This document shows, piece after piece, positions 45,000-53,155 of a DNA stretch of 64,000 nucleotides. The notes beneath the pieces are model-generated. The model made no database searches and was not told the DNA's origin. It saw nothing but the letters and a program-made list of their open reading frames with translations. The position numbers and the translations under genes are program-made. The stretch lies in contig CBDEGK010000004.1 of the NCBI GenBank assembly GCA_965237855.1, positions 186,001 to 250,000 of the forward strand, read 5' to 3'. How positions within the stretch are numbered: position 1 is the stretch's first letter; each line of letters begins with the position of its first letter. The DNA comes from CBDEGK01 sp965237855 (GTDB lineage: Bacteria > Pseudomonadota > Gammaproteobacteria > Pseudomonadales > Halieaceae).

Positions 45000-45074
45000 T
45001 CCTAATAAGTCAATCAACTACGCGCCTCTGGCGCCGGACTGGCTTACAGCCAGCCGGTTATTGAGGCGTTACTG
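45000..45074 (+). other. attC site of cassette 44489-45068
   Basis: R'' TCCTAAT (45000-45006) and R' GTTACTG (45068-45074). L segments AGTCAATCAA and TTATTGAGG, inner stem GGCTTACAGCC. R'' is the complement of the cassette's 5' core GTTAGGA except the last base. Cut 45068/45069. Confidence 0.85.
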
Positions 45075-45165
45075 AACGACCGCTCCTAGGTCAAAGCAGA
45101 CGTAGAGAGCCAGTTGGCAGGATGGCCGCTATACTCCGTGAGCAGCCATTCGCCGTCTGTTATGC
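45069..45165 (+). repeat. Non-coding array element, copy 6
   Basis: It starts at the attC cut: TTACTGAACGACCGCTCC, then AGGTCAAAGCAGACG. The right arm GCCGCTATACTCCGTGAGC is followed by CGTCTGTTATGC. Here the A2 and B2 boxes have changed together (GCAGACG/CGTCTG) relative to copy 10 (GCAGACC/GGTCTG). Confidence 0.82.
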
Positions 45166-45262
45166 ATAATGGCAGTAAACTACTCTGAAGGGTCATTCGC
45201 CTGACTGTCCCACCCTCTCCATTTCGGTCTATCCTTGTATCAATCTAATATCTAGGAGATCG

Positions 45263-45808
45263 ATGATGGAGACGACTGACTTACTATTAGTTGGGGCTGA
45301 AGTGAGTGTGGCGTTTGCCGGGTTTGCAGGCATTATCGCAACATTTCAATTTAGGGATGATAGAGAAATCAAACGTGGTGACGTAGTAGGACTGACAATG
45401 ATTGTCCAAATTTCCTTAGGGTGTGCGTTGCTCACTGTTATCCCTATAGTTCTCTCAATCATTGGAATCGACGAGGGGACATTGTGGGCCGCTTGCAGCG
45501 CCTTTGGAGCCAGTTGGGGCACTTACAACATGTACGTTGTAAATAGAAATATGAGGGGAGCCGGCAGGAAAACTTCTCAGCGAATACTATTCGGGAGTTT
45601 TCAAGGAGCGTTTGGCCTCCTCGTTATCTCATTGATTCTCAATGCAGTAGATATTTACTTTCATAGAGAGCCTGGCCCATATCTAGTGGGGCTTGTTCTA
45701 TGTTTTAGCTTGGTTAGTTACATGTTCGCGCGTCTACTTCTTCACCCTTTGTGGCGAGCCGTTCAGAGCCAGGAAGCCGCAAATATCAGCGGAGCCACGC
45801 CAAGTTGA
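45263..45808 (+). CDS. Four-helix membrane cassette protein, family B (copy 2)
   Basis: 181 residues; TAGGAG precedes ATGATG. It starts MMETTDLLLVGAEVSVAFAG, with GIIATFQFRDDREIKRGD corresponding to the 44503 protein. Four membrane helices are centred near residues 15, 55, 115 and 145. The C-terminus is cytoplasmic and longer than in copy 1. The function is unknown. Its stop codon lies in the first bases of the next repeat arm. Confidence 0.85.
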   Translation: MMETTDLLLVGAEVSVAFAGFAGIIATFQFRDDREIKRGDVVGLTMIVQISLGCALLTVIPIVLSIIGIDEGTLWAACSAFGASWGTYNMYVVNRNMRGAGRKTSQRILFGSFQGAFGLLVISLILNAVDIYFHREPGPYLVGLVLCFSLVSYMFARLLLHPLWRAVQSQEAANISGATPS

Positions 45809-45835
45809 GCGTCCGCTTTTAGATCATAGCGGACC
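45807..45835 (+). repeat. Non-coding array element, copy 7 (left arm only)
   Basis: GAGCGTCCGCTTTTAGATC, then ATAGCGGACC. No right arm follows; the next gene begins about 80 bases later. Probably a truncated copy. Confidence 0.65.
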
Positions 45836-45914
45836 TCTAATTTACAGGGGATGGAATTGTTCTATAGTTAGTCTTATTGGAATCCAACATTGAAACTGGA
45901 GCGTTGTAATTGTG

Positions 45915-47225
45915 ATGATACTTAAGAAAACTCTAACTATTGCCGCTGTTGTTGTCACTGGTGCCACCCTATATATGTGGGGTCATACAGACGCGCGCTA
46001 TGGTAGAACTGTGTTTAAGTCTGCAGAAGCTGCAAGCACGCCAATGATTTCTGCAGTCAAGGCGCGGTCGCGCGATGTTTATTCTCCGAATAGTGAGGAC
46101 CTTGCATCGGATGAGATGCGTGTTATCGCATGTGGTACCGGTATGCCGACCACCCGCGCCGCGCAAGCTGCTGCCTGCTTTCTCGTCGAGCTTGGAAATG
46201 GCGACAAGTTCATCTTCGATGTTGGATCCGGTTCGGCCGAACGAATTTCGTCCTTGCAGATCCCTTACGACTTCCTCGACAAGATCTTCATTGGACACCT
46301 GCACGCCGATCATTTCGGTTCACTGGGAGAGATATTCATCGGGGGCGCACTCATGGGGCGGCAGAAACCGCTACAAGTCTGGGGCCCGAACGGCCCCTCC
46401 CCCGAGCTAGGTACCGCATATGCCGTTCAGAAAATGAAGGAAATGTACACATGGGACCTCGCCGGGCGCGTCGGTATTGTCGACTTTCGGGGTTACACGA
46501 TTGAGGTCAACGAATTCGATTACAAAGCTGAAAACGCTGTAATCTATGAGAAGAACGGGGTGACAATCCGCTCGTTTCCCGCGATCCATTCACTCGACGG
46601 ACCCGTTAGCTTCAGTCTGGAATGGAACGAGCTGAAATTCGTCTTCGGCTCGGACTCTTATCCCAACAAATGGTTCGTGAAATATGCCAAAGACGCGGAT
46701 CTTGCTGTACACGAGTGTTTCGTCGCTGTTCCCGATCTGATCAAGAAGATGAGGTTCACGCCGGAGCAGGCCTTGCTCGTTGGTACCCAGATACACACCG
46801 CCCCGGAGGCTTTTGGCAAGCTAATGGCGGAAATCCAGCCGCGTATGGCCGTGGCGTATCATTTCTTCAAGGATTTTGACACAACTGCGCAAGTGAACGA
46901 CCGCATCCGCACTACTTATGACGGGCCACTGAGCCTTGCTGAAGATTTCATGGTCTGGAACATCACCAAGGATGACATAACTGTCAGGATGGCAGTTGTG
47001 GAAGAACACACGTGGGCGCCGCCTCTGACAGGTGCCCCGCAGCCTCCTGGGGGAGATAAAGACAGAGAGCAATTCAGTAAGGATGCGGGTATTCCCATTG
47101 GTGCGCTATCCTACTCAGATTTTGTCATCGAAGGTCGGTGGAGCGAAGTCGACGAGGCGCTCCGGGGAGTCTACAGGGAGGCGAGCGAGGCGGTTGGCAG
47201 GACGTTTGAATATCCAACGAAGTAG
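45915..47225 (+). CDS. Exported metallo-beta-lactamase-fold hydrolase
   Basis: 436 residues from ATG 45915 (a GTG one codon earlier is possible). It has an N-terminal signal or anchor sequence (TLTIAAVVVTGATLYMWG). The fold begins with VIACGTGMPTTRAAQAAA, and the zinc ligands are in IFIGHLHADHFGSLGEIF (HxHxDH), with further histidines in FPAIHSLDGPVSF and AYHFFKDF and an Asp in FGSDSYPN. The sequence resembles the MBL hydrolases annotated as GntH-like; the substrate cannot be read. No good attC follows, only a weak candidate at 47238. Confidence 0.82.
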   Translation: MILKKTLTIAAVVVTGATLYMWGHTDARYGRTVFKSAEAASTPMISAVKARSRDVYSPNSEDLASDEMRVIACGTGMPTTRAAQAAACFLVELGNGDKFIFDVGSGSAERISSLQIPYDFLDKIFIGHLHADHFGSLGEIFIGGALMGRQKPLQVWGPNGPSPELGTAYAVQKMKEMYTWDLAGRVGIVDFRGYTIEVNEFDYKAENAVIYEKNGVTIRSFPAIHSLDGPVSFSLEWNELKFVFGSDSYPNKWFVKYAKDADLAVHECFVAVPDLIKKMRFTPEQALLVGTQIHTAPEAFGKLMAEIQPRMAVAYHFFKDFDTTAQVNDRIRTTYDGPLSLAEDFMVWNITKDDITVRMAVVEEHTWAPPLTGAPQPPGGDKDREQFSKDAGIPIGALSYSDFVIEGRWSEVDEALRGVYREASEAVGRTFEYPTK

Positions 47226-47237
47226 AGTAATCGCACT

Positions 47238-47313
47238 CTGATAAGCCGTGTCAGCTGGGCGCCATGCCACGGCCTCACCACGCGGCAGGTGCCAGTACAA
47301 TCAAGCGTTGCTG
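47238..47313 (+). other. Weak attC-like site
   Basis: R''-like TCTGATA (47238-47244) and R' GTTGCTG (47307-47313), with partial pairing of GGCGCC and GGTGCC segments. R'' does not match any upstream cassette core. A repeat arm follows 2 bases later, as at the other attC sites. Probably decayed. Confidence 0.4.
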
Positions 47314-47314
47314 A

Positions 47315-47572
47315 GGGTCCGCTTTTGGCACAAAAGGGCCCGATTCAGCCCTGAATTTTCCACTCCGCCAACGGCCGGAATTAGGTCATAGCAGACATAA
47401 CGCACTCTAGGCTCCAACCGATGATTCTCGCAGCGGAGCAAAGACCGCTATGCTCCGAAAGCGGATGTTCACGGTCTGCTATGTTGAGAGAAACTCTTGA
47501 CTCAAAACCACTGCCGGAGAAATGTGTCCATGAGACGTGATATAACACGTCACTTAGACATTGAATAGGCTG
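47315..47572 (+). repeat. Non-coding array element, copy 8
   Basis: A palindromic left part (GTCCGCTTTTGGCAC with AAAAGGGCC) is followed by a second left-arm half (TTAGGTCATAGCAGAC). The right arm is CCGCTATGCTCCGAAAGCGG. A full terminal segment almost identical to copy 5 ends at core G|TTATGTG (cut 47572/47573). At 258 bp it is the longest uninterrupted copy with a terminal segment apart from copy 3. Confidence 0.85.
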
Positions 47573-47638
47573 TTATGTGTTTCAGGAACGGTCGTTCGAC
47601 CCTAAGCGCTCGTATATTTATCTCACAAGGACTCGTTG

Positions 47639-48418
47639 ATGGCGCTTCCAAACACCATCGATTCATTGTGTCGGGACTTATCTGACATAGGACTCGGGTC
47701 CGGAACGACAGTAATGGTTCATTCCTCGCTGGGTAAAGTTGGCTGGACGGTTGGTGGACCGGTATCAGTGATTCGTGCTCTTCTAGAAGTCGTCGGACCA
47801 GAGGGAACATTGGTCATGCCGGCGGCGTCTCCGAACGTATCTGACCCAAGCGGATGGAATGACAAACGGGTGAAGGCTGACTGGCATGGAACGATACGAG
47901 AGCACCTTCCCGTGTTCGATCCGCTAACAACACCAACGACGATGGGCGTGATTCCAGAGGCATTTAGGGCGCTTCCCGGAACACTAAGGAGTAACCACCC
48001 AATGGTGTCGGTTTGCGCCAACGGCCCACTTGCAAGGCAAATCACGAAAGAACATTCGATGGAATTTTGCGAGGGTAAGGGGACGCCATTTGAGAAACTC
48101 TACCAGCTAGACGCGCATACGCTATTGCTAGGTGTAGGCTTCAACCGATGCACGTCTTTGCACTATGCAGAGTCGTTGGTGTCTACGCGACGAACGACAG
48201 TACATAGATTCCCCCTGATGGAGAACGATGACCGAATCTGGGTGGAAGTCCCAGACATGGCAAGCGACGACGGTATTCATTTTCCAGTCGTTGGTGAACA
48301 GTTTGCTGCAACTGGTGCGGTTTGCGCTGGCCGTGTGGGGGAGGCAGATTCGATGCTATTTGCAACTCGACAGCTAGTCGATTTTGCCGAATTGTATTTC
48401 GCCCGAGTGCTCAGTTGA
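47639..48418 (+). CDS. AAC(3)-family aminoglycoside N-acetyltransferase-like protein
   Basis: 259 residues. Family motifs are VMVHSSLGKVGWTVGGPVSV, GTLVMPAASPN, RSNHPMVSVCANGPLA, LLLGVGFNRCTSLHYAE and the C-terminal DFAELYFARVL. Members acetylate the 3-amino group of 2-deoxystreptamine antibiotics from acetyl-CoA; the related YokD-type proteins have other or unknown substrates. The true substrate here is inference. It is the sole gene of a cassette whose 5' core and attC R'' agree exactly. Confidence 0.85.
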   Translation: MALPNTIDSLCRDLSDIGLGSGTTVMVHSSLGKVGWTVGGPVSVIRALLEVVGPEGTLVMPAASPNVSDPSGWNDKRVKADWHGTIREHLPVFDPLTTPTTMGVIPEAFRALPGTLRSNHPMVSVCANGPLARQITKEHSMEFCEGKGTPFEKLYQLDAHTLLLGVGFNRCTSLHYAESLVSTRRTTVHRFPLMENDDRIWVEVPDMASDDGIHFPVVGEQFAATGAVCAGRVGEADSMLFATRQLVDFAELYFARVLS

Positions 48419-48499
48419 CGGATGATATCTACAATCCGTAGCCGTATCTACTTGTGGCCGTATACAGAATTGGCATTTTTTTTCATGAACCTAATCAAC

Positions 48500-48589
48500 A
48501 CATAACAAGGCAATGAATCGGACATCTTAAAGCATGCTTCCACTCCGCTACAGCAAGCATTGAAAATGCCGGTTATCGCGGCGTTATGC
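48500..48589 (+). other. attC site of the AAC(3) cassette (47573-48583)
   Basis: R'' ACATAAC (48500-48506) and R' GTTATGC (48583-48589). The L boxes pair GCAATGAATCGG with CCGGTTATCGC, leaving unpaired bases typical of attC. The inner stem is AAGCATGCTT/AAGCAT. R'' is the exact complement of the cassette's 5' core GTTATGT, extending one base further to ACACATAAC. Cut 48583/48584. Confidence 0.9.
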
Positions 48590-48622
48590 GGTTGTGGCGA
48601 GCGTCCGCTCCTAGGTCATAGC
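48584..48622 (+). repeat. Non-coding array element, copy 9, left arm
   Basis: It starts at the attC cut (TTATGCGG), then GAGCGTCCGCTCCTAGGTC and ATAGC. The matching right arm is 520 bases away at 49138, with an antisense MAPEG gene between. Confidence 0.8.
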
Positions 48623-48636
48623 TTCCCCGACGCTAT

Positions 48637-49044
48637 CTAAAATAACATTTGTCTCGCGTAGGAAATCATTAGCACCAGCTGTACGCCAAACAATCCGCCA
48701 CGCAGAATAACCATCGGCAACGCCGTAGATGTCATATGCACAACCGATTGACCCACCCTTGCGTACAACACAAACATCACCGTACCTTCCAGAATGGCCA
48801 TTTGGTCAGACAGGCCTGCCGCTGCGACCAACGCCGTAAATACTGGCAGGGTTTCCAGACAATTGAGATGGGCTCGTGTAACGCGCCGGCCAAACCCAGG
48901 TAAATCCTCACCATCAGGTGAGAACTGGTTGAGCGCAATTTTCGAACCTCCAAAAGAATTGGCGAATCTATTGACCACCATGATCAGGGTAACGACCAGT
49001 GTCCAAGCTGCAAAACCCGCTAATGCCGTAATTGCTTCGTTCAT
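48637..49044 (-). CDS. MAPEG-family membrane protein
   Basis: 135 residues from MNEAITALAGFAAWTLVVTL, with GGAGA before the ATG; a longer reading adds 25 unlikely residues. Four membrane helices. The family motif RRVTRAHLNCLETLPVF (normally RAHxNxxENxPxF) is present. MAPEG proteins include microsomal glutathione transferases and eicosanoid enzymes; bacterial roles are mostly unknown. It is the only clearly real gene in the array on the minus strand, and it lies between the two arms of element copy 9. Confidence 0.85.
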   Translation of the reverse strand: MNEAITALAGFAAWTLVVTLIMVVNRFANSFGGSKIALNQFSPDGEDLPGFGRRVTRAHLNCLETLPVFTALVAAAGLSDQMAILEGTVMFVLYARVGQSVVHMTSTALPMVILRGGLFGVQLVLMISYARQMLF

Positions 49045-49137
49045 TATTGCTCTCCGCTTACTTTCAGCTATAGGGCAAGTATTGTTTACCTGATCTACTC
49101 CCATGAAGCAACCAGCCACGGCAGATACATCATCTGG

Positions 49138-49180
49138 CGGCTATACTCCGGAAGCGGCCCTTCGGGGTCTGCTTTGCTGA
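49138..49180 (+). repeat. Non-coding array element, copy 9, right arm
   Basis: CGGCTATACTCCGGAAGCGG is followed by GGGTCTGCTTTGCTGA. It belongs with the left arm at 48584-48622. A core-like G|TTATGT occurs at 49236, just downstream. Confidence 0.75.
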
Positions 49181-49238
49181 AGGGCAACTATTCACCTGCA
49201 GCATGCGGCGAAGCGGCGCTGCTTAACGGGGTCACGTT

Positions 49239-49535
49239 ATGTTCAAGAAACGCAATCTGAGAAGACTCATCGACTCTTTCGGGACCGCGTTCTCTTCTGA
49301 ACGCGTCGCTGATCTACAGTCGTATGTTAACCATGGTGAGTATGGATTGGCGATCGAGATATTGAGTGAAATGATCTATGAAGACGATATCGCAGTCGAT
49401 GCAGAACAGGAGAAGGCTATTCTCAAGAGTTCTACCGACTTTGGCGTTGACCACGATTACCACGCGTTCATTGGCAGGAGACCGCCGTATCCAGACCTGA
49501 GAACTCCTGAGCAGATTGCCGACGCTAGGAAATAG
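49239..49535 (+). CDS. Small soluble cassette protein, possibly an immunity protein
   Basis: 98 residues, MFKKRNLRRLIDSFG onward. The central block SYVNHGEYGLAIEILSEMIY resembles MafI-type immunity proteins, but this is pattern recognition only. No membrane segment or signal. The ATG lies inside a core-like site GTTATGT (49236-49242), so the cassette junction itself supplies the start codon; no Shine-Dalgarno is evident. No attC follows; a repeated element begins 30 bases after the stop. Confidence 0.65.
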   Translation: MFKKRNLRRLIDSFGTAFSSERVADLQSYVNHGEYGLAIEILSEMIYEDDIAVDAEQEKAILKSSTDFGVDHDYHAFIGRRPPYPDLRTPEQIADARK

Positions 49536-49565
49536 CCTATTTTTTGGCAGGGAGAGTAGCCTTGG

Positions 49566-49670
49566 GAACGTCCGCTCCTAGGTCAAAGCAGACCTAGAGC
49601 CATACACCAACCTCGCAGCCTGGCTAGGTCGGCTATACTCCGAAAGCGGACGTTCAAGGTCTGCTATGCT
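49566..49670 (+). repeat. Non-coding array element, copy 10
   Basis: The cleanest arm pair: GAACGTCCGCTCCTAGGTC with AAAGCAGACCTAG, then CTCGCAG, then GGCTATACTCCGAAAGCGG plus ACGTTC, then GGTCTGCTATGCT. The terminal segment is absent. Confidence 0.88.
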
Positions 49671-49752
49671 AAATGACAGACAGCGACTCGCTGGAAGCTT
49701 CAGCTCAGCTTACGGGTCATATTGGGTGGAATGACAGCATCGGGGTGGAAAT

Positions 49753-50499
49753 ATGGACGACGCACTATGTAGTACGGAAGATCACGATACATACGCTGTT
49801 GTGAGATTTCACCCTCGAAACAGTTTCTATACGGCAGATACCGAGGCGGTCTCTGAAATGTGGCAGTTATATGACGAGCTACAGATTGAGAGCAAGAAGG
49901 TCGTCCTGTTTAGGTCGCCGAGGGATTATTACGCTCCAAGGATGCTCGATGATTTCTGGAAAACCGCCAAGGCGGCGCCATCGATTCTGCAGTATGACGG
50001 ACGCCGCATACCGCAGGTGGTTGCGTACGCCGATATTTCAATCAAGCGCTATCTCGCGTTCATGCATGCCATTCCTGCGATGACCATAAGCTCCATAGAA
50101 GGCGAAATGGATTTCGATTTGCTGGGTTTGTTTCTCACGGCGAGCTACAGGATATGTAGCAGTGATACGGTCTTTGTTAATCGAACCCTCCAGCGTCAAC
50201 TTCCCCCAGGATGTGCCACTCCTTGGTTCCTGAGTAACTTACTGGGACCGGTCGTTGCGAAAAAACTGTATCTATCCAACGAGCGGCTAAACGCGGAAGA
50301 GGCCCTGGAGCTGGGTATCGTTGATCGCATAACGGAACCAGATGCATTGGAACGGGAGAGTCTTGAGGTCGTGCAGCAATTTTCCCAAGTTGAGGGAACT
50401 GCGCTCGCGTCACTTGTGCAAGCAATCACCTCATCCAATCACGATCTGGATACTTATCTATCTCAGGCGGGTGCGGGATTCGATCACCTGATTTCATAG
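49753..50499 (+). CDS. Crotonase-like (enoyl-CoA hydratase superfamily) protein
   Basis: 248 residues. The crotonase fold is suggested by YAVVRFHPRNSFYTADTE, KKVVLFRSPRDYYAP, IPAMTISSIEGEMDFDLLG and, near the end, LSNERLNAEEALELGIVDRI (the typical AxEAxxxGLVxxV element). The usual catalytic glutamates are not obvious and the oxyanion-hole glycines are altered, so it may not be a standard hydratase. GGTGGA lies before the ATG. No attC is seen behind it. Confidence 0.75.
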   Translation: MDDALCSTEDHDTYAVVRFHPRNSFYTADTEAVSEMWQLYDELQIESKKVVLFRSPRDYYAPRMLDDFWKTAKAAPSILQYDGRRIPQVVAYADISIKRYLAFMHAIPAMTISSIEGEMDFDLLGLFLTASYRICSSDTVFVNRTLQRQLPPGCATPWFLSNLLGPVVAKKLYLSNERLNAEEALELGIVDRITEPDALERESLEVVQQFSQVEGTALASLVQAITSSNHDLDTYLSQAGAGFDHLIS

Positions 50500-50661
50500 T
50501 CGCCGGGGAGCCATAAAAATTGGAGCCCTAGTACTCGGGGCGGTTAATGCTCGTAAGGTTTTCTGATTGACAGGAGGTATCTCCCGGCGCTTCTCGCGCC
50601 AATTTTAAGGTGTCCATCAAACCGGAGCAAAACGACGAAGCTCCCATTCCTGATGTCCAAT

Positions 50662-50839
50662 GCGAACGTCCGGTTCTAGGTCAAAGCAGACCCTGGGCTT
50701 GTGCTCGCAGTTGCAGCTATACTCCGAAAACGGACGTTCCCAGTCTGCTATGCTGAGGAAAATTATCGACTCATAACTACTGTCGGAGATATATCATTGT
50801 GCCGCGTTACAACACGGTGCTTTGCCACTGAATAAGTTG
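50662..50839 (+). repeat. Non-coding array element, copy 11
   Basis: Left arm CGAACGTCCGGTTCTAGGTC with AAAGCAGACC, then right arm GCTATACTCCGAAAACGGAC. A terminal segment diverged from copies 5 and 8 follows, ending at core G|TTATGTG (cut 50839/50840). The 160 bases before it (50500-50661) hold no recognisable gene, only a small GGCGC-TTCTC-GCGCC hairpin. Confidence 0.83.
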
Positions 50840-50864
50840 TTATGTGTCTAATTAGGAGTTCTGC

Positions 50865-51323
50865 ATGAACTGGGACGCAATAGGTGCTATTGGCGAGATA
50901 TTAGGTGCTACCGCAGTCCTAATCACCTTGGTATATCTCGCAACTCAAGTGAGACGGTCCAATGAACTTGCCTATTTTAACGGGGCCAAGGAAATTATTA
51001 ATCAGTTTAACGATCTCAATCGTCTAGTAGCTACAGATTCAACGCTCCGGCAGGTTTTGATGAAAACTGACGAGCTAACAGCCGAAGAGGTAGAGCAGAT
51101 CTACAACTTTGCAATGATGTTTTGTAATGTCTGGCTGTCAGCGCAGAGTGCCCATGACAATGGTCAGCTCGATACGAGTACATACCAAGCTTGTGCGCAG
51201 GATGTATCAATCGAACTTGCCCGATGGCCGAATTTTCGGCCCGCGCTGGAGCAATGGATTTCCAATTATCCACAACATGAAAGCCAGAAGATAATGCAAC
51301 CTATCGTGAGTGGAATGCATTGA
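50865..51323 (+). CDS. Small membrane-anchored cassette protein, family A (copy 3)
   Basis: 152 residues. MNWDAIGAIGEILGATAVLI begins a single N-terminal helix (LITLVYLATQVRR), followed by a helical soluble domain ending RPALEQWISNYPQHESQK. It is the closest match to the 39128 product. AGGAG precedes the ATG. It is the last gene of the array; no attC was found between it and the lipoprotein gene at 51369. Function unknown. Confidence 0.85.
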   Translation: MNWDAIGAIGEILGATAVLITLVYLATQVRRSNELAYFNGAKEIINQFNDLNRLVATDSTLRQVLMKTDELTAEEVEQIYNFAMMFCNVWLSAQSAHDNGQLDTSTYQACAQDVSIELARWPNFRPALEQWISNYPQHESQKIMQPIVSGMH

Positions 51324-51368
51324 AACCAGGCTCTCAGGATCAAATGCTAAAGACGCATACCTAGACAA

Positions 51369-52031
51369 CTAACGCCACTCGTCTTCAAAGGCCTCACCAC
51401 AGCCCCGCAGTTCCCTGCCATCGAGGTTGAGTAGTACTCGATTGGAGAACACCTGACCCGACATGCTGTCCTGGCACCAGTCGGCATTGATCTCTATGCT
51501 GAGCTGGTGCTGTGCGTTCTGGGCCTGATAAATAGCAGTCTCAGCATCCAATGCGGGTTCCGGCGCATCAAACAGGTAGCGACTGCCGCCGTAATCGGCC
51601 ACCAATAGGATTTGCTGGCCAGCTTTGATTTCCAGGAACCAGCCGGGTTCCTGCCCCACTGCTCGAAACTGAACGCCGCGCCGGCGGGCGTCCTCCCAGG
51701 GTCCGCGCTGAACATTGAGCTGGCAGTTGCTATAGCTGCGATAGCCCAGGTCCAACACAGTTCCATCGTCCTTCAAATGAAGTACCGCGCCGCCGCCCTC
51801 ATACTTCGAACCGGATACAGATCGCACCTTTTCCATGACCAGACTATCCTCGGGCATATACAAGGTAATACCTTGCGAACTGTCGCGCGTAACAAATTCG
51901 AACTCGCCACACTCATAGACCCGGGTCGCGGCGATACTTTGCACCACTTTTTCTGCCGGCCGCGGCTGGTTAGAGCACGCAGACAACAGCAAAAGCGAGA
52001 GCCAGAACAGTCTGTTCATAATCCTATCCAT
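51369..52031 (-). CDS. MliC / COG3650-like lipoprotein
   Basis: 220 residues (an ATG four codons in, MNRLFWLSLLLLSACS, is the likelier start). The lipobox LLLLSACSN predicts a lipid anchor. Residues about 35-110 match the MliC lysozyme-inhibitor-like domain (YECGEFEFVTR, GITLYMPEDS, YSNCQL). Residues 115-220 match the COG3650 module (RAVGQEPGWFLEI, then WCQDSMSGQVFSN). It probably faces the periplasm. It marks the return to ordinary chromosome after the array. Confidence 0.83.
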   Translation of the reverse strand: MDRIMNRLFWLSLLLLSACSNQPRPAEKVVQSIAATRVYECGEFEFVTRDSSQGITLYMPEDSLVMEKVRSVSGSKYEGGGAVLHLKDDGTVLDLGYRSYSNCQLNVQRGPWEDARRRGVQFRAVGQEPGWFLEIKAGQQILLVADYGGSRYLFDAPEPALDAETAIYQAQNAQHQLSIEINADWCQDSMSGQVFSNRVLLNLDGRELRGCGEAFEDEWR

Positions 52032-52039
52032 AGTCGAGT

Positions 52040-53155
52040 TCAGGCCAGGGGCGCCACGGAACTGAGTATCAGGCGCACCAGCAAACTCTGCCGGGTAACG
52101 CCGGTTTTGGAAAACAAGGCACGCAAATGCGTGCGGGTGGTATTACGGCTAACCGTCAACTCCGTCGACGCCTCATCCAGATTTAGTCCCTGGGCCAACA
52201 TCATCGCCAGCCTGGCCTCGGTTGGGGTAAAACCGAATAGACGGGTTATGACGTCCACGGGCGTTTCCGACACACGCTCGGGATCGCTGATAAACACCAC
52301 CACGCTGGGCATTGCTTGCCCTTCCACCGCGCTGGTTTCCGGCACCTTGCGAATCACCAGGCCCAGGTCAGCCCGCTGGCTACTGCGAGGTACACGCAGT
52401 GCTTCAACCGCCACCGCGTCCCGGTCAATGGCTGGCCGCAAGGCTGCCTCAATCATAGTCTGCAATTCCCGGTTGGCTTCACGGCTGGTCAATTGCAACG
52501 ATGGCCCTTGCATGCCAATGCCATCCGCTTCGGCCAACAATTCCTCCGCCCGCTTATTGCGAGACAGTACCCGGCCGCTCTCGTCCAGTATGATGGCAGC
52601 CACTGCCAGTTGATCGATGGCGCCGGCGTAGAGAGCCCGCTCTTTCTCGCTACGATGCAAGCGTGAATGCAGGCGAATAGCTCTCGCCAGGTGCGGCAAC
52701 AAGGCCTGCACCAGGTTTTTTTCGCGCTTGCCAAATTTTTTTGCACCCTGGTAGCGGCCAACCCGAAAGCGCGCATCCATCTCACTGCCATCTCGTAGAT
52801 CGGCGCCGAGAAAATCGTACCAACGCTGCGGCTCCATAACCACTTTATAGAAATCGCTGGCCAGCAGGGCCTCGGTAGTCATAAATTCGTGCAGACTGAT
52901 GACTTCGCCGCTCTCGAGGTTCACGAAGGGATCCAGGGCGAACTGTTCCTCGTTATAACTCTCAATGGCCGTCAGCGAACCGCCGTCGCTCAACATCACG
53001 TTGTGACCTTCGCTGCGCGGTGGCCGCAGCAACAGGGTTACGGTATGGGCACCCAACTGCTCGCGGATTTCCGCCAGGAATGACTGCCAGGGTGACGCTT
53101 CCAGCGGTCCCTCATAGATCAACCCCAGCAGCTCACTGAAGCCGTCAGCCTTCAC
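52040..53155 (-). CDS. LuxR-type transcriptional regulator with PAS-like domain
   Basis: 371 residues. The N-terminal region (about 1-170) is of unknown type; a PAS-like segment lies near 175-230 (ALYAGAIDQLAVAAIILDES). The C-terminal LuxR helix-turn-helix is FGFTPTEARLAMMLAQGLNL with DEASTELTVSRNTTRTHL. There is no receiver domain. The target is unknown. It overlaps the GFA gene by 11 bases. Confidence 0.87.
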   Translation of the reverse strand: MKADGFSELLGLIYEGPLEASPWQSFLAEIREQLGAHTVTLLLRPPRSEGHNVMLSDGGSLTAIESYNEEQFALDPFVNLESGEVISLHEFMTTEALLASDFYKVVMEPQRWYDFLGADLRDGSEMDARFRVGRYQGAKKFGKREKNLVQALLPHLARAIRLHSRLHRSEKERALYAGAIDQLAVAAIILDESGRVLSRNKRAEELLAEADGIGMQGPSLQLTSREANRELQTMIEAALRPAIDRDAVAVEALRVPRSSQRADLGLVIRKVPETSAVEGQAMPSVVVFISDPERVSETPVDVITRLFGFTPTEARLAMMLAQGLNLDEASTELTVSRNTTRTHLRALFSKTGVTRQSLLVRLILSSVAPLA

